From the NCBI RefSeq assembly GCF_000702885.1, contig NZ_JNKO01000009.1, positions 1 through 64,000 of the forward strand: a stretch of DNA of 64,000 bases. Reading direction: 5' to 3'. The position numbers and the translations under genes were made by a program. The notes below the pieces were generated by a model. The model had not been told where the DNA came from and did not search any database. It worked only from the letters and a program-made list of their open reading frames with translations. Of this stretch, positions 50,461 through 59,750 are shown one piece after another. The first letter of the stretch is position 1, and each line of letters begins with the position of its first letter. The stretch comes from Oribacterium sp. P6A1 (GTDB lineage: Bacteria; Bacillota; Clostridia; Lachnospirales; Lachnospiraceae).

Positions 50461-51309
50461 TTATTTAACCGAACCTGTGATACCTTCTGCGAACTGCTTC
50501 TGTAATATGAAGAAAATAATCATGGTAGGAACAGAACAGAAAAGGACACCCATCATGAGTTCGCCATAATCAACCGTATAGCCTGCCGCAAGGTTTGCGA
50601 TAAGCATCGGCATGTTCATGGCACTTGTATCTGTGTTCATAACTACCTTCGGCCACATGTATGAGTTCCATGCGTTCATGAAGCTGATAACCGCTGCCGC
50701 AGCATAGGTAGATTTCATAACAGGAAGATACATACGGAAGAAGATCTCCAGCTCTGAAAGTCCGTCCAGTCTCGCAGCTTCCATGATGTCCACAGGAAAG
50801 TTTCTCGAGTTCTGCCTGAACATCATAATCATAAACGGTGTTGAAATGGACGGAAGTATAAATGCCCACACTGTGTTCAGAAGGTGTGCATCGGAAACCA
50901 TACGGAACAGCGGGATCATGGTCGCTACTTGAGGCACCATCATGGCGAGGAGCAGTATGCCGAAAAGCTTATCCTTTGCCTTGTCATGGTAAAGCTCGAA
51001 GCCATAACCTGCCAGTGAGCAGATAAAGAGGCAGAGCACTGTCTGAACCAGAGAATATTTGAAGGAATTACCAAGTGATCTCCAGAGGGGTTCGGCAGCA
51101 AGAAGATTCTTGAAATTCTCGGCTGCATAGGTTCCGAAAACAATTTTGCCCTTTGCCACCTCGATGGAGGCATTGGTAGCCGCTGTAATCATCCAGTACA
51201 GCGGAAATACGGAAAACAGACACCAGAAAGTCAAAAAAATGTATGTTGGAATCAGACGCTTCTGTATAGCGGATGAATTTGTTTTTACCTTGGAAAGTTT
51301 ATTAGTCAC
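50461..51309 (-). CDS. Sugar ABC transporter permease (MalG/LacG type)
   Basis: About 282 residues with six membrane helices. The EAA loop is EAARLDGLSELEIFFRMYLP VMKS (residues ~185-208), where the shared ATPase docks; LMMVPQVATMIPLF and the terminal LQKQFAEGITGSVK are typical of the MalG family. The start is taken as the GTG at 51309, 8 nt after AGG; another GTG three codons earlier is possible. It overlaps the partner permease gene. No ATPase gene is in this cluster. Confidence 0.92.
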   Translation of the reverse strand: MTNKLSKVKTNSSAIQKRLIPTYIFLTFWCLFSVFPLYWMITAATNASIEVAKGKIVFGTYAAENFKNLLAAEPLWRSLGNSFKYSLVQTVLCLFICSLAGYGFELYHDKAKDKLFGILLLAMMVPQVATMIPLFRMVSDAHLLNTVWAFILPSISTPFMIMMFRQNSRNFPVDIMEAARLDGLSELEIFFRMYLPVMKSTYAAAAVISFMNAWNSYMWPKVVMNTDTSAMNMPMLIANLAAGYTVDYGELMMGVLFCSVPTMIIFFILQKQFAEGITGSVK

Positions 51310-52204
51310 GTTTGTCACCTACTTTCAGATTGATAAATGCAAGTACTGCAACCATGATAAATACAACAAAGCTTAAAGCTGATGAGTAGCCGAAGTTTCC
51401 GACACCTTGTCCGAAGGAGTTGTTGTAAATATAATGTGACATGGTGATGGTGGAGTTTGCAGGTCCGCCGCCTGTCAGGTTCATGGATTCATCGAAGAGC
51501 TGAAGTGTACCGTTGATAGACATTATGAATGTCATGACGATTACAGGTCTGAGCAGAGGAACGGTGATTCCCCAGAAGGTCTCCCAGCCGTTGGCTCCGT
51601 CGATCTTTGCCGCCTCATAAACCGAGTACTCGATGTTCTGAAGGCCCGCAAGGTAGAACACCATGTTGTAGCCTGTCCATCTCCATATAAGGGCGATGAT
51701 GATGACCATCTTGGCGGACCATGGAGTTCCAAGGAAGTTAAAGTTGTCTTTGAATATTCCCAGGTTCACAAGAACCGAATTGATAAGTCCCTGTGTTGCA
51801 AATAAAGATTTAAAAATCAATGCATAGGATACAAGTGATGTGGCGCAGGGCAGGAACACCATAGTACGGAATAGTCCACGGAATTTTAAATCCTTATTGT
51901 TGAGAAGCTGTGCCAGAAGTATGGCAAGGATAAGCATGATAGGTACCTGAATAAGAAGGTACAGAAATGTGTTTCCTATGGAACGGATGAACAGCTTGTC
52001 CTGGAACATACGTGTGTAGTTGTTGAATATGGGAGTTGTCCACTGTAATGCAGCAGGTGACCCCTTTTTCAATGAAATGATAAAAGCCTGAAGCATCGGA
52101 TAGAAATTCAGAACAAAGATCAGTATGGTTGCCGGAAGCAAAAAGAACCATCCTGCGCGATGCTGCTTGGCAAGTACGCTAACCTCTTTTTTTGATGTAT
52201 TCAT
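51302..52204 (-). CDS. Sugar ABC transporter permease (MalF/LacF type)
   Basis: 300 residues from the ATG at 52204, which has AAGGAGG 7 nt upstream. Six membrane helices; the EAA motif region is YEAAKIDGANGWETFWGITVPLLRPV (residues ~200-225), and GLINSVLVNLGIF and GPANSTITMSHYIYNN are typical of CUT1 permeases. It pairs with the overlapping MalG-type permease and the binding protein upstream. The ATP-binding subunit must come from elsewhere (an MsmK-like shared ATPase is the usual arrangement). Confidence 0.93.
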   Translation of the reverse strand: MNTSKKEVSVLAKQHRAGWFFLLPATILIFVLNFYPMLQAFIISLKKGSPAALQWTTPIFNNYTRMFQDKLFIRSIGNTFLYLLIQVPIMLILAILLAQLLNNKDLKFRGLFRTMVFLPCATSLVSYALIFKSLFATQGLINSVLVNLGIFKDNFNFLGTPWSAKMVIIIALIWRWTGYNMVFYLAGLQNIEYSVYEAAKIDGANGWETFWGITVPLLRPVIVMTFIMSINGTLQLFDESMNLTGGGPANSTITMSHYIYNNSFGQGVGNFGYSSALSFVVFIMVAVLAFINLKVGDKRD

Positions 52205-52389
52205 GTGGATCCTCCTTTTAAATTCTCTCCCTATGTACATGAAAGTGTAAAATCTGTTCGGAACCGGGTTTTCGTACCGGTCTATTTCATGTTTTTATGT
52301 CCTTTTTTGCATAAAACGGGCGGGGAAGTTTCGCTGTCTCCCCGCCCTTTATAGGAGTGAATTATGAAAAATATTACTTAGCTAAAAGC

Positions 52390-53775
52390 TTAGCCCTGCA
52401 TTGCAAATCTGACCTGATCCTCAGCATCCTTGATAGCTGCATCTGCATCAGCACCGTTTATGATGTTCTGGATAGCAGCTGCAACCTGTGTACGTGTAGG
52501 ATAGTGATAATCGCTCTGCTCTACTACAGGAACATTGGCACCCATCTTAACGATCTCAGCATAGATAGGTGTGTTGTTGAAGTACTCAACGCCCTCATTG
52601 TAAACATCAGATGTACCTGCTGAAATTGAGCATGTGATAACGCCGCCGTTCTTAAGAGCTGCATCATAAGTCTCTGTAGAGCCTGAGCCAAATGTCTTTG
52701 CAAGGAAATCCTGTGCAAGCTCAAGCTTCTTGCAGTTTGATGTAATGTAAAGTGAAGAACCGCCGTTTGATGCGAAGCCTTCCTTGCCCTTACCCTCAAG
52801 TGTAGGCATGCTTGTGATCTCCCACTTTCCTGAGTTGTCTGAAACCTGCTTGATTGTAGGAATTATCCAGTTTCCGTTCATGACACCTGCTACCATGTCG
52901 CCTACGATGGTCTGATCTGTGTAGTCTGACCAGTCATTTGCAAGGTAGATAACATTGTCCTTTACACCTCTTACGATAACGTCGATAACCTTCTTGAAGT
53001 CCTCGTTCTCTGAAAGATTTATATCTCCATCCTTGAACTGTGAACCACCTTCAGCCTGGAGCATCATATATGGAAGATCGTTTCCGTCACCGTCCATGGA
53101 CAGAAGATACTTTCCTGTCTTCTCATTTACCTTCTTACCGATCTCAAGCCACTCATCCCATGAAATACCCTTCATGTCATCGATGGTGTAGCCGGCTTCT
53201 GCAAGAAGATCTGTTCTGTATGCAAAAACGACTGTACCGTTATCTACAGGCATACCATAGTGAACACCGTTGATGGTCGAATATGATAACTTCTCTTTTC
53301 CGAAGTCATCCCAGTTCACGCTTGCGCCTTCAAAACTTGCCCATGCCTCAGGGAAATCTGTCACATACTTCTGGAAGTAGTGATCCTGGAAAAGAACGAT
53401 ATCCGGAAGTGAGCTGTAGTCTCCTGCTGAACCTGCCAGTGTGATGGCATTCTCAACATCAGATGACTGTGACTGCTCAACGATGTTAAGCTTAAACTCA
53501 GGATCTACGTTCTTCTGATAATCAGCCTCTGCTGCCTGAAGAGCAGGGATATTGAAATTCTTGTCCCATGCATAAACCGTAAGGGTCTTATCGCCTTCAG
53601 CTTCAGCTGCAGCTGGTGCTGCTGTTTCTTCCTTCTTTTCCTCAGCCTGAGCAGCGGTTGTTGCTGCTGTGTCAGCTCCCTTTGACTCTGCAGGTGCCTT
53701 TGGTGATGGGCTGCAGGCTGCAAGTGAAGCTACCATAGTTCCTGCCATAACGGCTGACATAAGTCTTTTCTTCAT
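52390..53775 (-). CDS. Sugar ABC transporter substrate-binding lipoprotein
   Basis: 461 residues. The signal peptide ends in lipobox LAAC (Cys ~21), followed by an Ala/Glu/Lys-rich linker and a CUT1-type binding domain (TLTVYAWDKNFNIPALQAAE, YSSLPDIVLFQDHYFQKY, FNNTPIYAEIVKMGANVPVV near the C terminus). It is the receptor for the two permeases that follow and, given lacZ downstream, probably binds a beta-galactoside or galacto-oligosaccharide. GGAGG precedes the ATG. It is first in the operon SBP-MalF-MalG-LacZ-AraC. Confidence 0.93.
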   Translation of the reverse strand: MKKRLMSAVMAGTMVASLAACSPSPKAPAESKGADTAATTAAQAEEKKEETAAPAAAEAEGDKTLTVYAWDKNFNIPALQAAEADYQKNVDPEFKLNIVEQSQSSDVENAITLAGSAGDYSSLPDIVLFQDHYFQKYVTDFPEAWASFEGASVNWDDFGKEKLSYSTINGVHYGMPVDNGTVVFAYRTDLLAEAGYTIDDMKGISWDEWLEIGKKVNEKTGKYLLSMDGDGNDLPYMMLQAEGGSQFKDGDINLSENEDFKKVIDVIVRGVKDNVIYLANDWSDYTDQTIVGDMVAGVMNGNWIIPTIKQVSDNSGKWEITSMPTLEGKGKEGFASNGGSSLYITSNCKKLELAQDFLAKTFGSGSTETYDAALKNGGVITCSISAGTSDVYNEGVEYFNNTPIYAEIVKMGANVPVVEQSDYHYPTRTQVAAAIQNIINGADADAAIKDAEDQVRFAMQG

Positions 53776-53921
53776 AGAAATCCTCCATTATTGTTCTCCC
53801 CCGGTATCCACCGGCCACGGGAGATATTTTAACCGTATTTGTTCAAAAACGGCCATTATTTGTGCAATCTCGATCATTTATCTCTTAGGATTGCTGTTTT
53901 ATATGTGTATTTTAACAGCGT
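53776..53921 (-). other. Leader of the sugar ABC-lacZ operon
   Basis: AT-rich non-coding DNA before the binding-protein gene, without an ORF. Several -10-like TAAAAT boxes occur (near 53829-53834 and 53910-53915, minus strand), but none has a good -35, as expected for an activator-dependent promoter. Confidence 0.4.
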
Positions 53922-53941
53922 TGTGAGCATAAATGTTCACA
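53922..53941. promoter_or_regulatory. 20-bp palindromic operator upstream of the sugar ABC-lacZ operon
   Basis: TGTGAGCATAAATGTTCACA pairs at 8 of 10 positions across its centre. It lies ~150 nt before the binding-protein start and just upstream of a -10-like TAAAAT. It resembles sites for Crp-type or AraC/LacI-type regulators; the AraC gene in the cluster is one candidate. Confidence 0.6.
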
Positions 53942-54054
53942 TATTCGTCTATGATATGTGCATTTTCGACCATTATGGCGATTTTATACAAATGTGCCGG
54001 AGGATGCCTCATTTTTTTGAACATTATTGACACAAATTTGACATCATAAAGAGA

Positions 54055-54084
54055 AGAAAAAAGCTGCCCGCATACGCGGACAGC
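54055..54084 (-). terminator. Terminator after the amino acid permease gene
   Basis: 9-bp stem GCTGTCCGC / GCGGGCAGC on the minus strand (one G-U pair) with a 4-nt loop, followed by TTTTTT. Confidence 0.9.
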
Positions 54085-54112
54085 CTTTGCAATAATCAAT
54101 ATTCTTTTTTAC

Positions 54113-55546
54113 TTATGCCTTAGCTTCAGCAGTTTTTTTAGCTACCTCGTTCTTCTTGATGATAGGAAGAATGATACCAAGTGCTGTAAGCACACAAGGT
54201 GTAATGATGTTGAGACACATTGTAAACATATCTGTATCATATACACCGAGGATACAGCATGCAGCTGTTACAAAGAAGCACCAGCCTCCTGCAATAAGAG
54301 CAACAGTGTTGTTCTTTACGAAACGATACTCAGGAGCGTACTTTGCGCCTGCCTTACGGAGTGCGATGTAAGCTGCGAATACCCAGAGATATCTCATAGG
54401 CATACATACTGAGTTAAGCTTTGTGAGCTGCTTAAGAACTGCAGCAGCACCGGGAACGAATGACTGGATAAGGATGATAGCGCCTGAAAGAACTGCAACC
54501 ATCTTGATACCGTTGATGTAAGCGCCTGCATCGTTCTTCTTGAGAAGAGCTGAAGGAATGAACTCCTGAGCATCCTCGTTGTCAAGAAGCATACGAAGAG
54601 GAGCATCGATGCTGATTACAAGTGTTGAAAGCTGACCAACCATGTTACATACAGCATAGATGATGAGAAGTGTATCACCGATGCCATAGTAGTTTCCGAG
54701 CTTCTGGAATGCCCAATAAGAACCGTTTGAAACATAAGCATTGAAGTTCTCGTTGATAGCAACAGGATCGAACATCATACCCATTGCGATGGTTCCGAGG
54801 ATAGCACAAACCACAACCATGATGGCAAGTGTGATCATTGACTTAGGGAAGCCCTTGCTTGGGTTCTCTACCTTGTTTACGTATGGAGAGATCTTCTCAC
54901 ATCCGCCTACTGCAAATACAAGGATGGAAAGTGATGTAAAGTACTTAACGTCGAACTGTGGGATAAGGTTCTTCATGCTGAAATCCATAGATACATAATC
55001 AGCTGTAGGATTTATAGCACGCGCAGTGAAGATCATGATGATGTAAAGGATAGACATTACAAACATACTTGTTCCTGCGATAGTTGCAAGCTTCTTAAGA
55101 GGGTTAAGACCACGGCTGGCAACCCAGCAGAAGAAAAGAAGTACTGCAAATGTGATAAGCTGAACACCGATGGTTGGGAATGTATCGTATGTCTCAGCAT
55201 TGCGGAATACTGCCCAGCTGAGAGCCTTAAGTCCGCCTGATGACTTACTTGCGATGTAAGTGATGTGACATGCCCAGTATGTCCAACCTGCATAGTATGC
55301 AAGCTTAGGACCTGTAGTCTTTAAGATCCATGAACTTACTCCACCGCCTGACTCCTTGAAGGCTGAACCAAGCTCACCAACCATAAGTGCATATGGGATG
55401 AAGTAAAGTGCAAACATGAGGATCCAGCTGAAGATTACCTGGATACCGTTGAAGTAGACGAAACCGTTCAGAACATTACCAAAGCCCCATACTGTTGAGA
55501 AGGCCATGAATGCCAGAGTCGTCCATTTGATACGCTTTGAATCCAT
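54113..55546 (-). CDS. APC superfamily amino acid permease
   Basis: 477 residues from the ATG at 55546 (AAGGAG ~10 nt upstream; the frame is open further up but starts there lack a site). About twelve membrane helices; the first is WTTLAFMAFSTVWGFGNVLN with the GFGN in place of the usual GxGxxxG, and helix 2 is followed by ALMVGELGSAFKESGGGVSSW, the E-L-x-x-x-x-P/S-G-G motif of APC carriers. It resembles glutamate/GABA-type and other amino acid exchangers; the substrate is not clear. It has its own terminator, and the M18 aminopeptidase lies upstream. Confidence 0.88.
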   Translation of the reverse strand: MDSKRIKWTTLAFMAFSTVWGFGNVLNGFVYFNGIQVIFSWILMFALYFIPYALMVGELGSAFKESGGGVSSWILKTTGPKLAYYAGWTYWACHITYIASKSSGGLKALSWAVFRNAETYDTFPTIGVQLITFAVLLFFCWVASRGLNPLKKLATIAGTSMFVMSILYIIMIFTARAINPTADYVSMDFSMKNLIPQFDVKYFTSLSILVFAVGGCEKISPYVNKVENPSKGFPKSMITLAIMVVVCAILGTIAMGMMFDPVAINENFNAYVSNGSYWAFQKLGNYYGIGDTLLIIYAVCNMVGQLSTLVISIDAPLRMLLDNEDAQEFIPSALLKKNDAGAYINGIKMVAVLSGAIILIQSFVPGAAAVLKQLTKLNSVCMPMRYLWVFAAYIALRKAGAKYAPEYRFVKNNTVALIAGGWCFFVTAACCILGVYDTDMFTMCLNIITPCVLTALGIILPIIKKNEVAKKTAEAKA

Positions 55547-55868
55547 AACAAAAATCTCCTTTTCATACCGGCAAAGCTGATTCGTACTTTGCCTGATTTT
55601 TTGAGATGCTGTTTCTTTGCATCCCCTTCTTTTGCAGTGATAAAGTACCTCTCCCACAATTCCTTTATAACCGCATAAAGCAGAAACTGACCGTGTTCTT
55701 ATTCCCCGGTCTCTGCCTTAATTACATATAAAATGATTCCATGCTCCGGATCCCTTCACGAATAGCTGTAATTACCATATCCGCATCCGGGATGTCCAAA
55801 GCTCTGTCACATTTTAAAAACCGAATATCTGATAATCATTCATCATCCATAAATAATGATTCAAAATC
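55547..55868 (-). other. Gap between the M18 gene and the permease gene
   Basis: 322 nt without a credible gene. It contains a hairpin GGCAAAG / CTTTGCC in the permease leader (near 55569-55592) and an AT-rich hairpin AATCATT / AATGATT after the M18 stop (near 55834-55862). No riboswitch is recognised. Confidence 0.5.
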
Positions 55869-57188
55869 TCAGAATTTCAGTTTGTAATTTCCGTCTCCTG
55901 CTCCCTCAACCGATGATGAGAACAGTACCTTTGCAGCCTCCACAAGATATGCCGTATCCTTTGCGCCGGCTGTCTCGTAAGGTGAGTGCATGGCTAGCTG
56001 TGGAAGTCCTATATCCACAGTGTTAAGGGCAACCTGATTCTGTGAAATGTTGCCAAGAGTTGAACCGCCCAGCATATCGGAACGGTTTGTAAATGTCTGA
56101 TAAGGCACATCCGCCTTCTTGCAGATTGCTCTCATGATGGCGCCTGAAACCGCATCAGTTGTGTACTTCTGATTAGCGCTGTACTTGATAACTATACCCT
56201 TATTAAGATAAGGACGGTTTGTCGGATCAGACTTTTCAGGGTGGTTAGGATGTACGGCATGAGCATTGTCAGCTGATACAAGAAAGCTCTTTGCGATGCT
56301 CATAAGGTACTCATCCTCTGACCTGCCTAAGCCACTGTTTATACGGTGAAGTGTATCCTTTAAGAATGTTGAAGCAGCGCCCTGCTTGGTGCCGGAGCCA
56401 ACCTCCTCATTATCGAATACACAGTGAACTGCCACTGAATCCCGAGGTACAGCCTTCAGGAAGCCCTGAAGTGATGCAAATGCACACTGAAGGTCATCCA
56501 GACGTCCGCTGGCCACATACTCTTTGTTGAGACCAAGCTTTGTACCCTTCATACGGTTATAAAGGAAAAGATCTGTATCGAGAATGTCTTCGGCCTTTAC
56601 TCCTGCCTCATCCGCAATGAGTTTTAAGAACAGATTCTTCTCCTCACCCTTCTCGCAGAAAAGCGGAAGCATGTCAACCTGTGCATTAAACTTATAACCA
56701 TCGTTTACTTCACGGTTCATGTGGATGGCAAGATTAGGAATGATCATAAGATCGTCATCAATGTTTACGAGCTTTGTCATGATGCCGTCTTCTGTGCCGA
56801 CTACGATACGGCCTGCAACAGAAAGAGGTCTGTCAAGCCACGGTGAGCAGATCATGCCGCCGTACTTTTCAACATTGAGCTTTACATACTGATTATCTAT
56901 GGTGATCTCTGCATTGGTCTTTATCTTGAAGACCGGTGAATCACAGTGGCTTGCCATCATCTGGAAGCCTGTATAATCCTTCTTCGGAATACGGAAAGCG
57001 ATGACAGCGGAATCATTTCTGGTCACATAGTAACCCTTTCCTGCTTCAAGCTCCCAGGCCGAACCCTCATATAAGCGGGTAAAGCCTTCCTTGTTTAAGG
57101 TCTCACACATATTGTGAACTGCAAAAAAAGATACAGGGCTGTTATCAAGGAATGAAAGCAGCTCATTATTTATGCTATCAAAATTCAT
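55869..57188 (-). CDS. M18 family aminopeptidase
   Basis: 439 residues, a dinuclear-zinc aspartyl-type aminopeptidase that trims N-terminal residues from peptides in the cytoplasm. Zinc ligands and catalytic residues are recognisable: MMASHCDSP (His), GRLDDLQCAFASLQ (Asp), FDNEEVGSGTKQGA (catalytic Glu-Glu), and LPQLAMHSPYETAGAKD near the C terminus (His). Length is normal. A ~150-nt leader with a consensus promoter (57346-57374) precedes it. GAGAG lies ~8 nt before the ATG. Confidence 0.95.
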   Translation of the reverse strand: MNFDSINNELLSFLDNSPVSFFAVHNMCETLNKEGFTRLYEGSAWELEAGKGYYVTRNDSAVIAFRIPKKDYTGFQMMASHCDSPVFKIKTNAEITIDNQYVKLNVEKYGGMICSPWLDRPLSVAGRIVVGTEDGIMTKLVNIDDDLMIIPNLAIHMNREVNDGYKFNAQVDMLPLFCEKGEEKNLFLKLIADEAGVKAEDILDTDLFLYNRMKGTKLGLNKEYVASGRLDDLQCAFASLQGFLKAVPRDSVAVHCVFDNEEVGSGTKQGAASTFLKDTLHRINSGLGRSEDEYLMSIAKSFLVSADNAHAVHPNHPEKSDPTNRPYLNKGIVIKYSANQKYTTDAVSGAIMRAICKKADVPYQTFTNRSDMLGGSTLGNISQNQVALNTVDIGLPQLAMHSPYETAGAKDTAYLVEAAKVLFSSSVEGAGDGNYKLKF

Positions 57189-57345
57189 TTATGATACTCT
57201 CTCCTTTGATTTGTCATTCCACTCTATCCGGCAGAAAAACGGACTGCTGAAACATGTCTCGGATAACGAAAGCGGAAAACATAAATAAAAAAACTTTATG
57301 TATTATATTTAATATTCTTTGTGTCAATATTTAACATGCTTGCTG

Positions 57346-57374
57346 ATTATATCACCTTGTTAATTTTTACTCAA
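57346..57374 (-). promoter_or_regulatory. Promoter of the M18 aminopeptidase gene
   Basis: Minus-strand -35 TTGAGT (57369-57374), 17-bp spacer, consensus -10 TATAAT (57346-57351). A second possible -35, TTGACA, lies nearer the gene (57332-57337 region) with a poorly spaced TATAAT. Confidence 0.7.
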
Positions 57375-57479
57375 GCCATTGATTTGATTATGTTTTCTAT
57401 AATTTATAACTTCTTTTTATCACTGCCATAATTCATTCTTATGTCTTTAATTCCCATCAGACAGACAGTTGTCCGTGCA

Positions 57480-57556
57480 AAAAAGACATCGGCTATTTAC
57501 CGCGTTGAATCGCTGATTATACTTTTCAGTCGATTTAACAGGGTAAAATGCCGATG
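57480..57556 (-). terminator. Long hairpin terminator after ktrA
   Basis: CATCGGC / GCCGATG (57487-57493 with 57550-57556) continues through TTTACC / GGTAAA, TTGAATCG / CGATTTAA and CTGA / TCAG: about 26 pairs with small interruptions over 70 nt. On the minus strand it ends with TCTTTTTTG. It is an unusually long terminator, or an old palindromic element now acting as one. Confidence 0.7.
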
Positions 57557-57632
57557 CCCCCAAAACAAAAATACAGTTCTTAAAGTCTGTAATGTCTTTT
57601 TAAAATTTTAAGTTTTTCTCCAACTTTTTACA

Positions 57633-57672
57633 GGCACAAATGAGAGATAGACTTATGACACTTATATCATTT
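57633..57672. repeat. Dispersed repeat copy B at the ktrA stop
   Basis: It shares GCACAA, then AGACTTATGACACTTATATC with copy A at 47.3 kb, in the same register relative to the upstream gene, with one 1-nt indel between. It supplies the TGA stop of the truncated ktrA frame. Confidence 0.7.
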
Positions 57673-58086
57673 ATTAACGATGTGCGTCACAGTAAGATGG
57701 GCCATGGTCTTCTCCGGATAAATAATTTCATCCGCCCCAAGCTTTTTCAGTACCTTTCCCATTCTCTCGTTTCCCGCCTTGGCGATGACCTTGTGAACTC
57801 CCTGCTCTTTGGCAATGGTGGTGCACATAATGCTGGACTCAAGGTTGCTGCCCATAGCAATGATAACTATATTCATATTTCCAAGTCCGAGCTTTTCAAC
57901 GGCATCCGGATCCGCAAGATCGCATACCACTGCTATATCCGCTATCTCGGACATCTGATTGATGACCTCCTCGTCATTGTCCGCCAGCAAAAGATCCGCT
58001 CCGTTTTCAAACAGCTCCTTAGCCACGTACTTTCCGAACCTGCCAAGGCCCAGTACCGCTACTGAAAGTTTTTTATTGTCAGCCAT
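57667..58086 (-). CDS. ktrA: KtrA/TrkA-type K+ uptake regulator, RCK_N domain only (truncated)
   Basis: 139 residues: a complete RCK_N Rossmann domain (VAVLGLGRFGKYVAKELFEN, dinucleotide motif GxGxxG; LADNDEEVINQM; MGSNLESSIMCTTIAKEQGV; DEIIYPEKTMA) that binds NAD(H) or ATP and gates the KtrB channel on the cytoplasmic side. Normal KtrA has ~220 residues with a C-terminal RCK_C (c-di-AMP-binding) domain; that domain is absent and the frame stops inside a dispersed repeat. GGAGG precedes the ATG. It follows ktrB after 139 nt. Confidence 0.85.
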   Translation of the reverse strand: MADNKKLSVAVLGLGRFGKYVAKELFENGADLLLADNDEEVINQMSEIADIAVVCDLADPDAVEKLGLGNMNIVIIAMGSNLESSIMCTTIAKEQGVHKVIAKAGNERMGKVLKKLGADEIIYPEKTMAHLTVTHIVNK

Positions 58087-58225
58087 ATGATTCCTCCACT
58101 TATTCCCGCTATTCTTTATTTATTGACGTGAGTTGAAAATTCTATATCCCTCAGATTGGGGCTTTGCACTGCCTGTAATGCCAGCCAATGTAATTCGCTT
58201 CACAAAAATGCCAAGTCCTCACATA

Positions 58226-59617
58226 TCACCCTATATAGTATTTTCCGTCCGCATATTTCAGAAGATCGTTCTTATCCTTATTGCCTCTGAAGAACATCAC
58301 AAGGGAAATGGGCCCTATTCTGCCGAGATACATGGCGATTATGATGATCACCTTTCCCGCCGGATTCAGGGATGCAGTCAGATTTCTCGAAAGACCCACC
58401 GTCGCCGTGGCGCTGAAGGTTTCGTAAAGCGCATCCACAAGTGAGACTGTGGGGTTCGTAAGCATTAGCATGATGCTGAGACCCGAGGTCACAAGAAAGC
58501 TTATGATAATGATGGCCACTGCCTTGTGTATGGTTTCAAAGGAAAAAGCCCTGTTGAAGATAACCGGCTTTTGATGACGATTCAGAGAACTAAGCGCATA
58601 AAGAATAAGAGCGAAAAATGTCACTGTCTTTACGCCTCCCGCAGTACCCATGGGAGAACCTCCGATAAACATGTAGAAAAGTCCGGAAAATGCCGTCACA
58701 TCTCTAAGCTCATTCTGGGGCACCGTCATGAAGCCCGCCGTTCGGAAGGTCACCGACTGGAAAATGCTGTTCCAGATCTTTCCTGCCGGTGTCATGTTCT
58801 GCATGGTTCCCGGATTGTCGTGTTCAGCCACAAAGACAAGAACAGCCCCCGAAAGGATAAGCACAGCCGTCAGGGTAAGCACAAGCCAGGTATGTTCAAG
58901 AATCTTTACCCTTTTCTTTTCCCCGTCCCTCTTAATCTGGTTTTTTACATAGCCGATGATATCAAACCAGACTACAAATCCGAGACCGCCGAGAACTATA
59001 AGGAGCATGGTGACGAACATAAAAAAGTAATTGTTCGAAAATCTGATGAGGCTGTCCGGCCCAAGCACATCGATGCCGGCGTTGCAGAAGGCGGAAACGG
59101 AATGGAACAATGCCGCAAACAGTCCTTTTTCTCTTCCCATCATGGGCACAAAAACTTCGGCAGTTAATATGGCGCCGATTCCTTCTACTATAAATATGTC
59201 CATGATGACTCTTTTGCAGAATCCCACTACGCCTTTTATAGAATCCAGGTTGAAAGCGTCCATCATAAGGACTCTGGTTTTGAGGGACAGGCCCTTCTTC
59301 ATAAAGAGAAGAAGCAGGGCCGAAAGACATACAACGCCGATTCCCCCGATCTGAATCAGCAGAAGTATCACGATCTGCCCGAACAGCGACCAGTGGGAAA
59401 AGGTATCAACCACCACAAGTCCTGTGATGCACACAGAAGTAGTCGCCGTAAACAGTGCTGTCAGAAAGTCCGTTTCTTTCCCCGGGGCCGTCGCGAAGGG
59501 AAGCATCAACAAGATAGTCCCGATAATGATGGCAATCAAAAAGCTCAATGCTATAAGCTGTGTTGTGCTGAAGTTCAAATTACTTTTTTTCTTTCCGTTT
59601 TTCATATCATGCCACAT
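58226..59617 (-). CDS. ktrB: KtrB/TrkH-family potassium uptake protein
   Basis: 463 residues, four M1-P-M2 repeats. Pore segments can be seen: FTATTSVCITGLVVVDTFSH, HSVSAFCNAGIDVLGPDS, MFIGGSPMGTAGGVKTVTFF (with the third P-loop glycines) and FSATATVGLSRNLTASLN. It moves K+ with Na+ help and is gated by KtrA, encoded next. The start could be the ATG at 59617 or four codons later at 59605; neither has a strong ribosome binding site. Gating without the RCK_C domain of its partner would be abnormal. Confidence 0.94.
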   Translation of the reverse strand: MWHDMKNGKKKSNLNFSTTQLIALSFLIAIIIGTILLMLPFATAPGKETDFLTALFTATTSVCITGLVVVDTFSHWSLFGQIVILLLIQIGGIGVVCLSALLLLFMKKGLSLKTRVLMMDAFNLDSIKGVVGFCKRVIMDIFIVEGIGAILTAEVFVPMMGREKGLFAALFHSVSAFCNAGIDVLGPDSLIRFSNNYFFMFVTMLLIVLGGLGFVVWFDIIGYVKNQIKRDGEKKRVKILEHTWLVLTLTAVLILSGAVLVFVAEHDNPGTMQNMTPAGKIWNSIFQSVTFRTAGFMTVPQNELRDVTAFSGLFYMFIGGSPMGTAGGVKTVTFFALILYALSSLNRHQKPVIFNRAFSFETIHKAVAIIIISFLVTSGLSIMLMLTNPTVSLVDALYETFSATATVGLSRNLTASLNPAGKVIIIIAMYLGRIGPISLVMFFRGNKDKNDLLKYADGKYYIG

Positions 59618-59750
59618 CCAAAAATTTTATTTCTTACATGATATCAAAAAATAAACTTCAATGTATATAGTCTTAATTTATAGCATAGCCAACCTAAAGT
59701 AAATATGCTAAAATCCACTAACACCAATAAAGATATACGGAGTTACAACA

